Positions 5,814 through 13,675 are shown, counted from the first letter of the stretch. The stretch is DNA of 17,534 nucleotides from an uncultured Lachnospiraceae bacterium (GCA_910583835.1 CAJTYM010000063.1:1-17534), one strand, 5' to 3'. The notes: generated by a model not told the origin, from the letters alone. Program-made: numbers and translations.

Positions 5814-6659
5814 ATGGGTAATATCACATTGAGTAAATATCATGGTCTGGGAAATGATTATTTGGTGCTGGACCCGCACAAAAACGACCTGGCGCTGCAG
5901 AGCAGGAATATTGAGATGCTGTGCCGCAGAAATTTTGGCGTGGGGGCGGACGGTCTTTTGTATGGGCCTATCTTGGAAGATGGCAAAATGAAAGTGCGTA
6001 TATTTAATGCAGATGGCTCTGAGGCGGAGCAGAGCGGGAATGGCGTACGGATTTTTGCTAAATATCTTTGGGATGAAGGGTATATCAAGGAGAAAGAGTT
6101 CTCGTTGGATACATTGGCAGGTGAAGTGAAGGTGGAATTTCTGCAGGAAGATGGAAGCGTTATGCGTGTCAATATGGGCAAGCCTGTGTATGCGGGCCCG
6201 CAGATGGACGTGGAAGGACTGAAAAGCGAGATAGTGAATGCCCACCTGCGTTTTTGGGATAATGATTACAATACGACCTGCCTGTCAGTGGGAAACCCTA
6301 ACTGCGTCATTATGATGGAAGAGGTTACCCCACAGAAAGCGAAACTGCTTGGACCCTATGTGGAGCAGTCTCCATGTTTCCCGAACAGGACTAATATGCA
6401 GCTCTGCAAAGTCATCGACAGGCAGAATATAGCCATTGAAATCTATGAGAGGGGAGCCGGCTATACGCTTGCTTCCGGTACCGGGGCGTGTGCAGCGGCA
6501 GCCGCAGCAAAGCGTATGGGGCTGGTGGACAGTGAGGTTACCGTGCATATGCAGGGCGGAGACCTCACTGTAGAGATAGATGGGACGGATACTATTTATA
6601 TGACTGGCAGCGTGGAACAGGTGGGGACGTTCACTTTGGCGGAGCATTTTTTGTCATAA
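5814..6659 (+). CDS. dapF: Diaminopimelate epimerase, Ser/Ser variant
   Basis: By family it converts LL- to meso-diaminopimelate for lysine and peptidoglycan synthesis, in the cytoplasm and without cofactor. The 281-residue length and two-lobe layout fit: KYHGLGNDYLVLD at the start, NADGSEAEQSGNG (65-77), YERGAGYTLASGTGA (211-225) and the C-terminal YMTGSVEQV. The odd point is that both catalytic cysteines of the classical enzyme (CGNG and ACGSG in E. coli) are serine here (Ser74 and Ser221), and the usual GNPH is GNPN. The fold is certain; the exact reaction is not, and another amino-acid epimerase is possible. ATG 5814 has AAGGGGG (5804-5810) at only 3 nt. A 9-codon ORF (5792-5821) with its own ribosome site overlaps the start and may couple translation. 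No lysine-pathway neighbours are present. Confidence 0.85.
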   Translation: MGNITLSKYHGLGNDYLVLDPHKNDLALQSRNIEMLCRRNFGVGADGLLYGPILEDGKMKVRIFNADGSEAEQSGNGVRIFAKYLWDEGYIKEKEFSLDTLAGEVKVEFLQEDGSVMRVNMGKPVYAGPQMDVEGLKSEIVNAHLRFWDNDYNTTCLSVGNPNCVIMMEEVTPQKAKLLGPYVEQSPCFPNRTNMQLCKVIDRQNIAIEIYERGAGYTLASGTGACAAAAAAKRMGLVDSEVTVHMQGGDLTVEIDGTDTIYMTGSVEQVGTFTLAEHFLS

Positions 6660-6664
6660 GCGCC

Positions 6665-6895
6665 TTATTTGGGAACGGCTGTGGGATAAGGTTCTTTGCA
6701 GTCCGTCCTTTCTAAGAGATAGTCTACGCTGGTGTGGTAGAAATCTGCGAGAGTGCATAAGCTGGCGAGTGGGATGGCCCGCTCGCCATTTTCATATCTG
6801 GAGTAGGTACGTTGGGAGACATTGAGCATGTGGGCAAGGTATTCCTGCGTATAATCTGCATCTTCCCTTAAATTCCTGAGTCGTATTAAAACCAT
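6665..6895 (-). CDS. XRE-family HTH transcriptional regulator
   Basis: This 76-residue protein is a single Cro/CI-type helix-turn-helix domain: IRLRNLREDADYTQEYLA, then NVSQRTYSRYENGERAIP with the recognition helix, then LADFYHTSVDYLLERT. There is no effector or membrane domain. The start is placed at 6895, because GGAGGG (6905-6900) precedes it at 4 nt while the in-frame ATG 6907 has no ribosome binding site. The gene is divergent from the acyltransferase operon. Two matching palindromes lie between them, so it very likely represses itself and that operon. It is convergent with dapF, with 5 nt between the stops. The signal it responds to is unknown. Confidence 0.9.
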   Translation of the reverse strand: MVLIRLRNLREDADYTQEYLAHMLNVSQRTYSRYENGERAIPLASLCTLADFYHTSVDYLLERTDCKEPYPTAVPK

Positions 6896-6924
6896 AGTTC
6901 CCTCCATTCTGAGTTGCTATCAAA

Positions 6925-6930
6925 ATTATA
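6925..6930 (-). promoter_or_regulatory. -10 box (TATAAT) of the XRE regulator promoter
   Basis: A perfect TATAAT on the minus strand lies about 30 bp before the regulator start. The first operator palindrome (6934-6948) occupies the spacer just upstream, fitting autorepression. The -35 box is poor. Confidence 0.55.
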
Positions 6931-6933
6931 TTA

Positions 6934-6948
6934 AGACCAATATGGTCT
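6934..6948. promoter_or_regulatory. Operator 1, AGACC-N5-GGTCT palindrome
   Basis: Perfect arms AGACCA and TGGTCT surround ATA. It shares the AGACC-N5-GGTCT form with operator 2, and the centres are 25 bp apart. It lies in the spacer of the regulator promoter. Confidence 0.75.
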
Positions 6949-6949
6949 A

Positions 6950-6978
6950 TTGACTTTTAGACCGATTTGGTCTAAAAT
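6950..6978 (+). promoter_or_regulatory. Sigma-A promoter of the acyltransferase operon
   Basis: TTGACT (6950-6955), a 17-bp spacer and TAAAAT (6973-6978) make a strong housekeeping promoter. Operator 2 fills the spacer and overlaps the -10 box, so bound regulator would block polymerase. Confidence 0.8.
6955..6977. promoter_or_regulatory. Operator 2, AGACC-N5-GGTCT palindrome
   Basis: Arms TTTTAGACC (6955-6963) and GGTCTAAAA (6969-6977) around GATTT are perfect over 9 bp. It sits between the -35 and -10 boxes of the acyltransferase operon promoter. Confidence 0.78.
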
Positions 6979-7024
6979 GTGTAAAAATGATAAAGAATAT
7001 TCAGGAAAATGGAGGAAACATAGA

Positions 7025-8509
7025 ATGTTGTTCAATTCCATAAGTTTTATTATTTATTTTCCCATAGTGGTTGTGCTCTATTTTGCAATGCCAAAGAAAA
7101 TGCGCTACTTATGGCTTTTGCTGGCAAGCTATTTCTTTTATATGTGTTGGAACGCCAAGTATGCGCTGCTGCTGCTGTATTCTACGGCAGTCACATATTC
7201 CAGCGGTCTTCTGATTGACAGATGCGACAGGAAAAAACAGCCGCAACAGAGGAAGAAGCTGTTTGTTGCGCTAAGTTTTGCCATGAATCTTTCCCTGCTG
7301 TTCCTGTTTAAGTATTTTGATTTTGCGGTGGAAAATATCAATTTTTTGCTGGCAAAATGTAACCTGCAATTGATTACGCCCCAATTTGACCTTCTGCTTC
7401 CGGTAGGCATCTCATTTTATATTTTCCAGGCGCTCAGCTATACGATGGACGTCTACCGCAAAGAGATTTATGTGGAAAGGAATTTCTTGAAGTATGCGTT
7501 GTTCGTATCTTTTTTCCCGCAATTGGTTGCCGGACCGATTGAGCGTTCCAAGAACTTGCTGAAGCAGATAAATAAGGAGACGGTTTTTTCCTGCGAGAAT
7601 GTCCGCCGGGGGCTTTTGCTTATGCTCTGGGGATATTTTCAGAAAATAGTCATAGCAGACCGCATAGGCATCTTGGTGGACAATGTTTATGGCAATGTAA
7701 ATAATTATCAGGGCTGTTATTTCCTGCTGGCAAGCGTACTGTTTGCCGTGCAGATTTACTGTGATTTCTCCGGGTATTCCCTGATAGCGGTAGGGGCTGC
7801 AAGAGTGATGGGATTCCAGCTGATGGAAAATTTTGATTGTCCCTATTTTGCAAAATCAGTGGCGGAGTTCTGGAGGAGATGGCATATCTCCCTGACCTCA
7901 TGGTTTCGGGATTACCTCTACATTCCGCTGGGAGGAAACCGCAAGGGGACAGCCAGGAAATACCTCAACATTATGATTGTGTTTCTGGCAAGCGGTCTGT
8001 GGCATGGCGCGCAGTGGACTTATGTTGTCTGGGGCGGCTTAAACGGCATGTTTCAGGTTGTCGGCAGCCTGTGTATGCCCCTGAGGAAAAAATTATCATG
8101 TTTTCTCAAAGTGAAAGAGAACAGTTTTGGACAGCGGCTGCTGAAAATGTCCGTGACTTTTGTGCTTGTCGATTTCACCTGGATTTTCTTCCGCGCAGAG
8201 AATATGGGAGATGCTTTACATATCATACGGAGCATTTTTACAGTGCATAATCCCTGGATCTTCTTTGACAATTCCTTATACAGCCTGGGGCTTACGCAAA
8301 AGCAGTTTCATCTGCTGATAGTTTCGTTGGCGGTGCTTTTGGCTGCGGATTGGCTGAAATACAAGAAGGTTGACGTTCTGGACAGGCTGCTGCGGCAGGA
8401 ACTCTGGTGCCGCTGGTCCGTCTATATTGCAGGGATTTTGTTTGTGCTGATTTTTGGCGTCTGGGGCAGCGCCTACGATGCACAGGCTTTCGTTTACTTT
8501 CAGTTTTAA
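7025..8509 (+). CDS. MBOAT-family membrane O-acyltransferase (AlgI/DltB-like)
   Basis: This 494-residue integral membrane enzyme should pass an acyl (usually acetyl) group across the membrane onto an extracellular polysaccharide or teichoic acid. Features seen are the typical start MLFNSISFIIYFPIVV, about ten hydrophobic segments, LLPVGISFYIFQALSYTMDV, VAGPIERSKN, CDFSGYSLIAVGAAR, and the hallmark EFWRRWHISLTSWFRDYLYIP with His287. The conserved GLWHGAQWTYVVWGG contains the putative catalytic His327. Start 7025 is chosen for GGAGG (7011-7015) at 9 nt; the frame is open further upstream but runs into the promoter. The next gene, 14 bp downstream, encodes the matching exported SGNH-like partner. 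No D-alanine ligase or carrier gene is nearby, so glycan O-acetylation is more likely than D-alanylation. Confidence 0.92.
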   Translation: MLFNSISFIIYFPIVVVLYFAMPKKMRYLWLLLASYFFYMCWNAKYALLLLYSTAVTYSSGLLIDRCDRKKQPQQRKKLFVALSFAMNLSLLFLFKYFDFAVENINFLLAKCNLQLITPQFDLLLPVGISFYIFQALSYTMDVYRKEIYVERNFLKYALFVSFFPQLVAGPIERSKNLLKQINKETVFSCENVRRGLLLMLWGYFQKIVIADRIGILVDNVYGNVNNYQGCYFLLASVLFAVQIYCDFSGYSLIAVGAARVMGFQLMENFDCPYFAKSVAEFWRRWHISLTSWFRDYLYIPLGGNRKGTARKYLNIMIVFLASGLWHGAQWTYVVWGGLNGMFQVVGSLCMPLRKKLSCFLKVKENSFGQRLLKMSVTFVLVDFTWIFFRAENMGDALHIIRSIFTVHNPWIFFDNSLYSLGLTQKQFHLLIVSLAVLLAADWLKYKKVDVLDRLLRQELWCRWSVYIAGILFVLIFGVWGSAYDAQAFVYFQF

Positions 8510-8523
8510 ATGGAGGATGGTAA

Positions 8524-9771
8524 ATGCGTAAGATAAAAATAGCTGCATTATCACTATGTTTTATATTGCTGCTTGGTACAGTAATAAATACAGCGGCGGA
8601 TATAGTTCAGAAAAAAGGTAGCATAAAGTTTTATTCGCAATTCTGGCAAAACCCAGAGGAATATGATGTCTGGTTTATGGGGACCAGCCGTGTCTATTTC
8701 TCCATTCAGCCCATGGAATTGTGGAATCGGTATGGCATCCGCTCTTATAACCTGGGCTCTTCGGGCAGCAGCATACCGCAGGTTTACTGGACGCTGATGT
8801 GCGCATTGGAATATAGCGAGCCGCAGGTAGTTGTATTGGATACGTTCAATATTCATTTGCAGGTAAAATACCAGAGACCAGGGAAAATGGTTCATACTGG
8901 TATCGATGAGATACCGCTGTCAGCCATGAAGATAAAGGGTGTCTGTGATATGTTTGACACCTGGGAGGAAAGATTTGAGTATCTTTGCGGATTTTCCATA
9001 TATCATAACCGTTGGGAGGAATTGACAAGCGAGGATTTTAATGTCACCGTATTGGAGACGAAAGGCGCACGTTTTCAGGATAAAATAGTGGATAATTCAG
9101 ATTACCGGATGATTGGCAAAGAGGATATGTCTGCTGCGGATACCGTAGGTTTTCTGTATTTAGAGAAAATTATCGCAGAGTGCCAGAAGCGGGGAATCCG
9201 GCTGATACTGACGGAACTTCCTTTTTGCGGAGATAAGGATAAGCAGAGGGCGATGAACGCAGTGCCGCAAGTGGCAGAGGAGCATGGGCTGACATGCCTG
9301 AATATGATGTATGAGGAGGGCTTACTGGACAAGGGCACTGATTTTGGTGACAATGTGCATGTCAATCTTTTTGGCGCGGAAAAGATAACAGATTATGTCG
9401 GCAATTATTTATCGGAACATTGCAATTTGGCAGATTACCGGGATTCGGCGGAGATTGCAGCGAAATGGAACGCCGATTATGAAAAATACCTGCAGCGGCG
9501 GACCGTAGAGATGCGCGATGCCGGCACAGTAAAATCTTATGTGCAATGGCTTGCAGACGACAGGTACGTTTGCTATATGTACCAGGGGAAAGAGCCGGAC
9601 GGATTGTTGGAGAGGGAACTTGCCAAACTTGATAACATCACTTACATTTCCCGCGAGGAAGCAAAGGAGCGTTTGGGGGAGGAAATCAAGGGAGACTATG
9701 TTTTCCTTGTGGAAAATCACAGCGGGGAAATTCTCGATAAGGCGGTCTTTCAAAAAGGGAAACGCTTGTAG
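8524..9771 (+). CDS. Exported SGNH/DltD/AlgX-like partner of the O-acyltransferase
   Basis: This 415-residue protein has an N-terminal signal or anchor (residues about 5-25, KIAALSLCFILLLGTVI) and an extracellular domain. The SGNH-like blocks are FMGTSRVYFS with candidate nucleophile Ser55, NLGSSGSS (77-84), VVVLDTFN, and the catalytic-type DNVHVNLFGA with Asp276 and His279. Proteins of this kind follow MBOAT genes and complete acyl transfer to the glycan outside the membrane. It starts 14 bp after the acyltransferase stop with GGAGG (8512-8516) at 7 nt, so the two form one operon under the operator-controlled promoter at 6950. The region after about residue 300 is an extra C-terminal domain I do not recognise. 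The substrate polysaccharide cannot be inferred from the window. Confidence 0.82.
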   Translation: MRKIKIAALSLCFILLLGTVINTAADIVQKKGSIKFYSQFWQNPEEYDVWFMGTSRVYFSIQPMELWNRYGIRSYNLGSSGSSIPQVYWTLMCALEYSEPQVVVLDTFNIHLQVKYQRPGKMVHTGIDEIPLSAMKIKGVCDMFDTWEERFEYLCGFSIYHNRWEELTSEDFNVTVLETKGARFQDKIVDNSDYRMIGKEDMSAADTVGFLYLEKIIAECQKRGIRLILTELPFCGDKDKQRAMNAVPQVAEEHGLTCLNMMYEEGLLDKGTDFGDNVHVNLFGAEKITDYVGNYLSEHCNLADYRDSAEIAAKWNADYEKYLQRRTVEMRDAGTVKSYVQWLADDRYVCYMYQGKEPDGLLERELAKLDNITYISREEAKERLGEEIKGDYVFLVENHSGEILDKAVFQKGKRL

Positions 9772-9838
9772 GCTTTAAGGTGATTTCAAGCATATCAGGC
9801 AATGGAAATCAGAAAATGTATATAGACAGAAATAAAAA

Positions 9839-9866
9839 GCCGGGAATCCCATTATAGGTTCCCGGC
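9839..9866 (-). terminator. Bidirectional terminator between convergent genes
   Basis: GCCGGGAA (9839-9846) pairs with TTCCCGGC (9859-9866). On the minus strand the stem is followed by TTTTTATTT, a good terminator for the Big_2 gene. On the plus strand TTTT (9872-9875) follows at a short distance, serving the acyltransferase operon less well. Confidence 0.85.
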
Positions 9867-9910
9867 GCTGCTTTTAATCCTGAGATATAAAATTCTTGTG
9901 TATTGTATGG

Positions 9911-11209
9911 TTAAATGCTATCGGATTTAATCACAATTACATGACAGACAGCAGTCTTACCGCCCATAGTTACGGAGATATCGGCTTCCCCCGCACTGAC
10001 TGCTTTGATATATGCATAAGCAGAGTCGTCAGAGCCTTCCACGGTGGCAACGGAAGGGTCAGAGGAAGTCCAGACGCTATCATAATACATGATGGAATTA
10101 TATGGTTCCACACGAAAACATATGCTGTTTATGCTGGCTTCTTTTAAGGTAAGTGTTGTGGCGTCCAATGTCAGTGAGGTGACGGGAGCAGGAGCTACCT
10201 TTACCTGGCATGTCGCCGTCTTGCCGCCTATAGATACGGTGATTACAGCGGTTCCTGATTTATTGTTACTTTCTAAAAGCACAGTATTATCATAATCATC
10301 ATCATCGAAAGAAGCACTGACAATTGCTGGGTCAGAAGACGTTACGGAAGCCTTATAGTATTTCATGGCATTTGCCGGAAGGGTGCCAATATGTAATTCC
10401 TGTTGTCTCCAATATTCCATCTGCACAGAAGGGGTCCCTAACAGAACACTTTGTACTGTAGTTTTTTTTACAGTCACCTTACAGGTGAATTTCTTACCAT
10501 GCACTTTGGCGGTTATCTTAGCAGAGCCTACGCGTTTGGCAGTTACTGTTCCTTTTTTGACTTTGGCAACGGAAGAATTGCTGGTAGCCCATTTTACAGA
10601 ATGCTTACAGCCGGATAACTTCAATTTCTTTGTCTGATTCAGATTCAGGGATAAGCTGGTATTATTTAATTTGGGATTTTCAACTGTCACAGTGCATTTT
10701 TTGCTGGTGTTTCCGATGGCTGCTGTGATGGTGGCTTTTCCTTTTTTCTTGGCGGTTATTTTGCCGTTGCCAGAAACTTTGGCGACAGCTGGTTTGGAAG
10801 AATGCCAGGATATGGTTTCTGTGGCATTGCTTATTTTTAATTTAGCAGTCTGTCCTTTTACCAGAAGTATGGATGTTTTATTGATTTTAATGGGTTTTGC
10901 CACTGGGATTGTGTCAACTGGCTGTGGGGCTGGCTGCGGAGCAGGTTCCGGGCTTGGGACATAACCATTGCCAAAACATTTGCTGCAGGGAGTCAGGCCT
11001 CTTGCCTGTGCGCTGGACAGCGAGGCAGGAGTATAAGTGCCGTTCCCACATTTATGGGAGTGATATTTGGAACCGGTTGGGGTTACATAGACTGTGGTCT
11101 CTGCATGTACGATATTGCTGCTGCCAGAGATGTTTCCGCCGGGCATTATCAGCATGACAGCGGCGAAAACAAGTATAGCAAGCTTAAATTTTGTTCTTAA
11201 TTTTTCCAT
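9911..11209 (-). CDS. Exported Ig-like (Big_2) repeat protein with N-terminal Cys/His motif
   Basis: This 432-residue secreted protein has a signal peptide (residues 1-36; cleavage after VHA before ETT fits). Next comes a compact motif YHSHKCG...GLTPCSKCFG (His50, His52, Cys54, Cys75, Cys78). It resembles the small zinc-type motif seen in other exported Firmicute proteins. A Pro-rich linker (86-97, PEPAPQPAPQP) leads to about four bacterial Ig-like type 2 domains, near 105-178, 180-248, 251-337 and 340-428. Their repeated signatures are WHSSKPAVAKVSGNGKITAKK, WATSNSSVAKVKKGTVTAK and TSSDPSVATVEG. There is no LPXTG or transmembrane anchor at the C-terminus, so it is free or held non-covalently. 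AGGAGG (11222-11217) lies 7 nt before the ATG. Binding or structural surface roles are typical; the ligand is unknown. Confidence 0.88.
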   Translation of the reverse strand: MEKLRTKFKLAILVFAAVMLIMPGGNISGSSNIVHAETTVYVTPTGSKYHSHKCGNGTYTPASLSSAQARGLTPCSKCFGNGYVPSPEPAPQPAPQPVDTIPVAKPIKINKTSILLVKGQTAKLKISNATETISWHSSKPAVAKVSGNGKITAKKKGKATITAAIGNTSKKCTVTVENPKLNNTSLSLNLNQTKKLKLSGCKHSVKWATSNSSVAKVKKGTVTAKRVGSAKITAKVHGKKFTCKVTVKKTTVQSVLLGTPSVQMEYWRQQELHIGTLPANAMKYYKASVTSSDPAIVSASFDDDDYDNTVLLESNNKSGTAVITVSIGGKTATCQVKVAPAPVTSLTLDATTLTLKEASINSICFRVEPYNSIMYYDSVWTSSDPSVATVEGSDDSAYAYIKAVSAGEADISVTMGGKTAVCHVIVIKSDSI

Positions 11210-11304
11210 AACTAATCCTCCTGTTTTCTTTTTAAGTTATCATATTTGCCGATGGAAGACAAGGTCTGAATATATTAAGTTCCTGTATTCATGATAAAAA
11301 ACAA

Positions 11305-11333
11305 GTGACATCTGCCCCACTTTTTGTTATGAT
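11305..11333 (+). promoter_or_regulatory. Sigma-A promoter of argS
   Basis: GTGACA (11305-11310), a 17-bp spacer and TATGAT (11328-11333) with a TG extension (11325-11326). Transcription would start near 11340, giving a leader of about 35 nt, too short for a T-box riboswitch. Confidence 0.75.
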
Positions 11334-11373
11334 AAAAAGAACAGTGCAAGTAAGGAAGGAATGAGGAACGAAA

Positions 11374-13143
11374 ATGGAAAAAATGTTGGAGCTGATCAGC
11401 AGAGAGGTAGAGGAAGCTTTTGCGGCAAACGGTTATGACAGAAAATATGGCAGGGTGACGCTTTCCAACCGCCCGGATTTATGTGAATATCAATGTAATG
11501 GCGCGATGGCGGCAGCCAAAGAATATAAATGCGCGCCCTTTGTGATTGCAGATAAGATTGCGGAGAGCCTGAGCGGCAATGAGATGTTTGCATCTGCAGA
11601 ATCGGTCAAGCCCGGATTTCTCAATCTTAAACTGGCTGCAGAGTACCTTGCAGGATATCTGCGGCAGATGAATGCGGATGGAGAACGTCTGGGATGCGAG
11701 AAGAGCCAAGCGCCCAAGACCATCATGATTGATTACGGCGGACCGAATGTGGCAAAACCTCTCCATGTGGGGCATCTCCGTTCTGCCATTATCGGGGAGA
11801 GCATTAAGCGGATAGGCAGGTTTATGGGACATACCATGATAGGCGATGTGCACCTTGGCGATTGGGGTTTGCAGATGGGATTGATTATCACGGAATTGAA
11901 GGAGCGTAAGCCAGAGCTGGTCTATTTCCAGGAAGATTATGAGGGGGCATATCCCGAGGATGCGCCTTTTACGATTTCTGAGCTGGAAGAGATTTATCCC
12001 ACAGCGAGTGCCAAATCGAAAGAGGACGAGGGATTTAAGGAAGCCGCAATGCAGGCAACGTATGAACTGCAGCATGGGCGCAAGGGCTACCAGGCTTTGC
12101 TTGCGCATATTTTAAATGTTTCTGTCAGCGATTTGAAACGCAACTATGAGAATCTGAACGTATCCTTTGAATTGTGGAAAGGGGAATCGGATGCCCAGCC
12201 CTTTATCCCGGATATGGTGCAGAAGATGAAAGACGATGGGTTTGCCCATATGAGCGAGGGCGCGCTGGTCGTGGATGTGAAGGAAGATACCGACACCAAG
12301 GAGATTCCGCCCTGCATGATTCTCAAATCGGACGGTGCCTCCCTCTACAACACGACAGATTTGGCAACGATTGTCTGGCGTATGCGGGATTATCACCCGG
12401 ATGAGATTATCTACGTGGTGGACAAGCGTCAGGAACTGTATTTTACACAGGTATTCCGCTGTGCAAGGAAGACAGGGCTCGTGAGCCCAGAGACGGAACT
12501 GAAATTCTTAGGGTTTGGTACGATGAACGGCAAGGATGGCAAGCCCTTTAAGACCCGCGAGGGCGGCGTGATGCGCCTGGAATATCTGGTCAATGAGATA
12601 AATGAGGAAATGTATAAGAAAATATCGGACAACCATACGGTGGAAGAGGAAGAGGGGCGTAAGACTGCCAAAATGGTAGCCCTTTCCGCTATCAAATACG
12701 GTGATTTGTCCAACCAGGCGGCCAAGGATTATATTTTCGATGTGGAGCGGTTTACTTCCTTTGAAGGCAATACGGGTCCTTACATTTTGTACACGATTGT
12801 GCGCATTAAATCTATCCTCAAAAAATATCAGGAGCAAAAGACGCTGCCGCAGGACGCAAGGATATTGGCAGCGCATTCCGAGAGTGAAAAGGCGCTGATG
12901 TTAGAAATCAGCAAATTCAACAGCGTAATGGAATCTGCCTTTGCAGATACAGCCCCCCATAAGGTATGCGCCTATATCTATGACCTTGCCAATGCCTTTA
13001 ACCATTTCTACCATGAGACGAAAATCCTCGCTGAGCAAGATGAGACTGTGCAGGCGGGCTATATCTGCCTGCTGGAACTGACGAAGAGGGTATTGGAAAT
13101 CTGTATTGAAGTTCTGGGGTTTGATGCACCGGAAAAGATGTAG
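11374..13143 (+). CDS. argS: Arginyl-tRNA synthetase
   Basis: It charges tRNA-Arg with arginine using ATP in the cytoplasm. At 589 residues the length is normal. The N-terminal Arg-tRNA binding domain (about 1-95) is followed by the class I catalytic core, with the HIGH signature as HVGH (131-134) inside GGPNVAKPLHVGHLRSAIIG. GDVHLGDWG, DGASLYNTTDLAT and the region YVVDKRQELYFTQVF follow. A classical KMSKS is replaced by GTMNGKDGKPFKTREGG, which is common in ArgRS. The C-terminal DALR-type anticodon domain begins around 465 (NTGPYILYTIVRIKSIL). GAGGA (11363-11367) lies 6 nt before the ATG. It has its own promoter, and a palindromic repeat follows directly. Confidence 0.97.
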   Translation: MEKMLELISREVEEAFAANGYDRKYGRVTLSNRPDLCEYQCNGAMAAAKEYKCAPFVIADKIAESLSGNEMFASAESVKPGFLNLKLAAEYLAGYLRQMNADGERLGCEKSQAPKTIMIDYGGPNVAKPLHVGHLRSAIIGESIKRIGRFMGHTMIGDVHLGDWGLQMGLIITELKERKPELVYFQEDYEGAYPEDAPFTISELEEIYPTASAKSKEDEGFKEAAMQATYELQHGRKGYQALLAHILNVSVSDLKRNYENLNVSFELWKGESDAQPFIPDMVQKMKDDGFAHMSEGALVVDVKEDTDTKEIPPCMILKSDGASLYNTTDLATIVWRMRDYHPDEIIYVVDKRQELYFTQVFRCARKTGLVSPETELKFLGFGTMNGKDGKPFKTREGGVMRLEYLVNEINEEMYKKISDNHTVEEEEGRKTAKMVALSAIKYGDLSNQAAKDYIFDVERFTSFEGNTGPYILYTIVRIKSILKKYQEQKTLPQDARILAAHSESEKALMLEISKFNSVMESAFADTAPHKVCAYIYDLANAFNHFYHETKILAEQDETVQAGYICLLELTKRVLEICIEVLGFDAPEKM

Positions 13144-13241
13144 TTATAGTAAACGCATGAAATGAATGCGTTTACTATAACTGCTCCGCAAGGATGCGCA
13201 CGGATGCACATAGGAAATATGCCGCTTGCGGCGTGCATCCG
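13142..13241. repeat. Palindromic repeat after argS (same family as 2474-2554)
   Basis: A perfect 17-bp inverted repeat begins inside the argS stop codon: 13142-13158 pairs with 13166-13182 around a 7-nt loop. A second nested hairpin pairs CGGATGCAC (13201-13209) with GTGCATCCG (13233-13241) and GCCGC/GCGGC inside (13221-13232). The joining sequence 13172-13202, read on the minus strand, matches 2496-2526 at 25 of 31 positions. No T-run follows the first hairpin, so it is a repeat that may serve as 3' end rather than a standard terminator. The rest of 13144-13291 holds no gene. Confidence 0.78.
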
Positions 13242-13291
13242 GCGCAGGAAACGAATCAAAACGCAAACGAATAGCAGTAGTCATTTAGGGG

Positions 13292-13576
13292 TTAAGAGAT
13301 TTTTTGCAGTCTTTCACTGTGTTCCCTGATTACGCTTTTCATAACGTCAATGTGTGCTGTTGCGCTTTCATAGCGTTTTGCCGCTGGTACATAATTCTCG
13401 GCAAGTAGCTGGATATTCTTGTCGGTAATATTTTCGAGATGTAATTCTATGTTAGACATACGGTGTTTCATATCCCGCATATCGTCTTTTAAGGGCTGCA
13501 ATTCTGATTCCAGAGCCGATTTTATTTTCTTATCCATAATATCAGCTATAGCGAGCAATAGTTCGTTATCTGTCAT
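13292..13576 (-). CDS. Hypothetical coiled-coil protein, 94 residues
   Basis: The protein is helical throughout with heptad patterning: KSALESELQPLKDDMRDM, then HRMSNIELHLENITDK, then IDVMKSVIREHSERLQK. It has no signal peptide, membrane segment or cysteine. I know of similar short predicted coiled-coil proteins in Clostridia but none with a proven role. AGGAG (13590-13586) lies 9 nt before the ATG, and a good sigma-A promoter sits upstream at 13602-13630, so it is transcribed on its own. It lies downstream of the glycyl radical enzyme on the same strand, with no obvious terminator between. Confidence 0.75.
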   Translation of the reverse strand: MTDNELLLAIADIMDKKIKSALESELQPLKDDMRDMKHRMSNIELHLENITDKNIQLLAENYVPAAKRYESATAHIDVMKSVIREHSERLQKIS

Positions 13577-13601
13577 TTCATCACGCTCCTTTTGTATTTG
13601 T

Positions 13602-13630
13602 ATTTTATCATTGAATCTGAAAGTTGTAAA
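13602..13630 (-). promoter_or_regulatory. Sigma-A promoter of the 94-residue protein gene
   Basis: On the minus strand TTTACA (13630-13625), a 17-bp spacer and TAAAAT (13607-13602). The start codon is 26 bp past the -10 box. Confidence 0.7.
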
Positions 13631-13675
13631 TAAAATTAATTCGTTTTAATACCAATGTGCAACGCTTATAAAGGT

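Noticed and set aside
11210..11373. Possible T-box riboswitch before argS
   Set aside because: The sigma-A promoter leaves a leader of about 35 nt and no T-box core sequence is seen.
13142..13182. Intrinsic terminator of argS
   Set aside because: The 17-bp stem is perfect but lacks a following T-run; it is better explained as a member of the palindromic repeat family, though it may still protect the 3' end.
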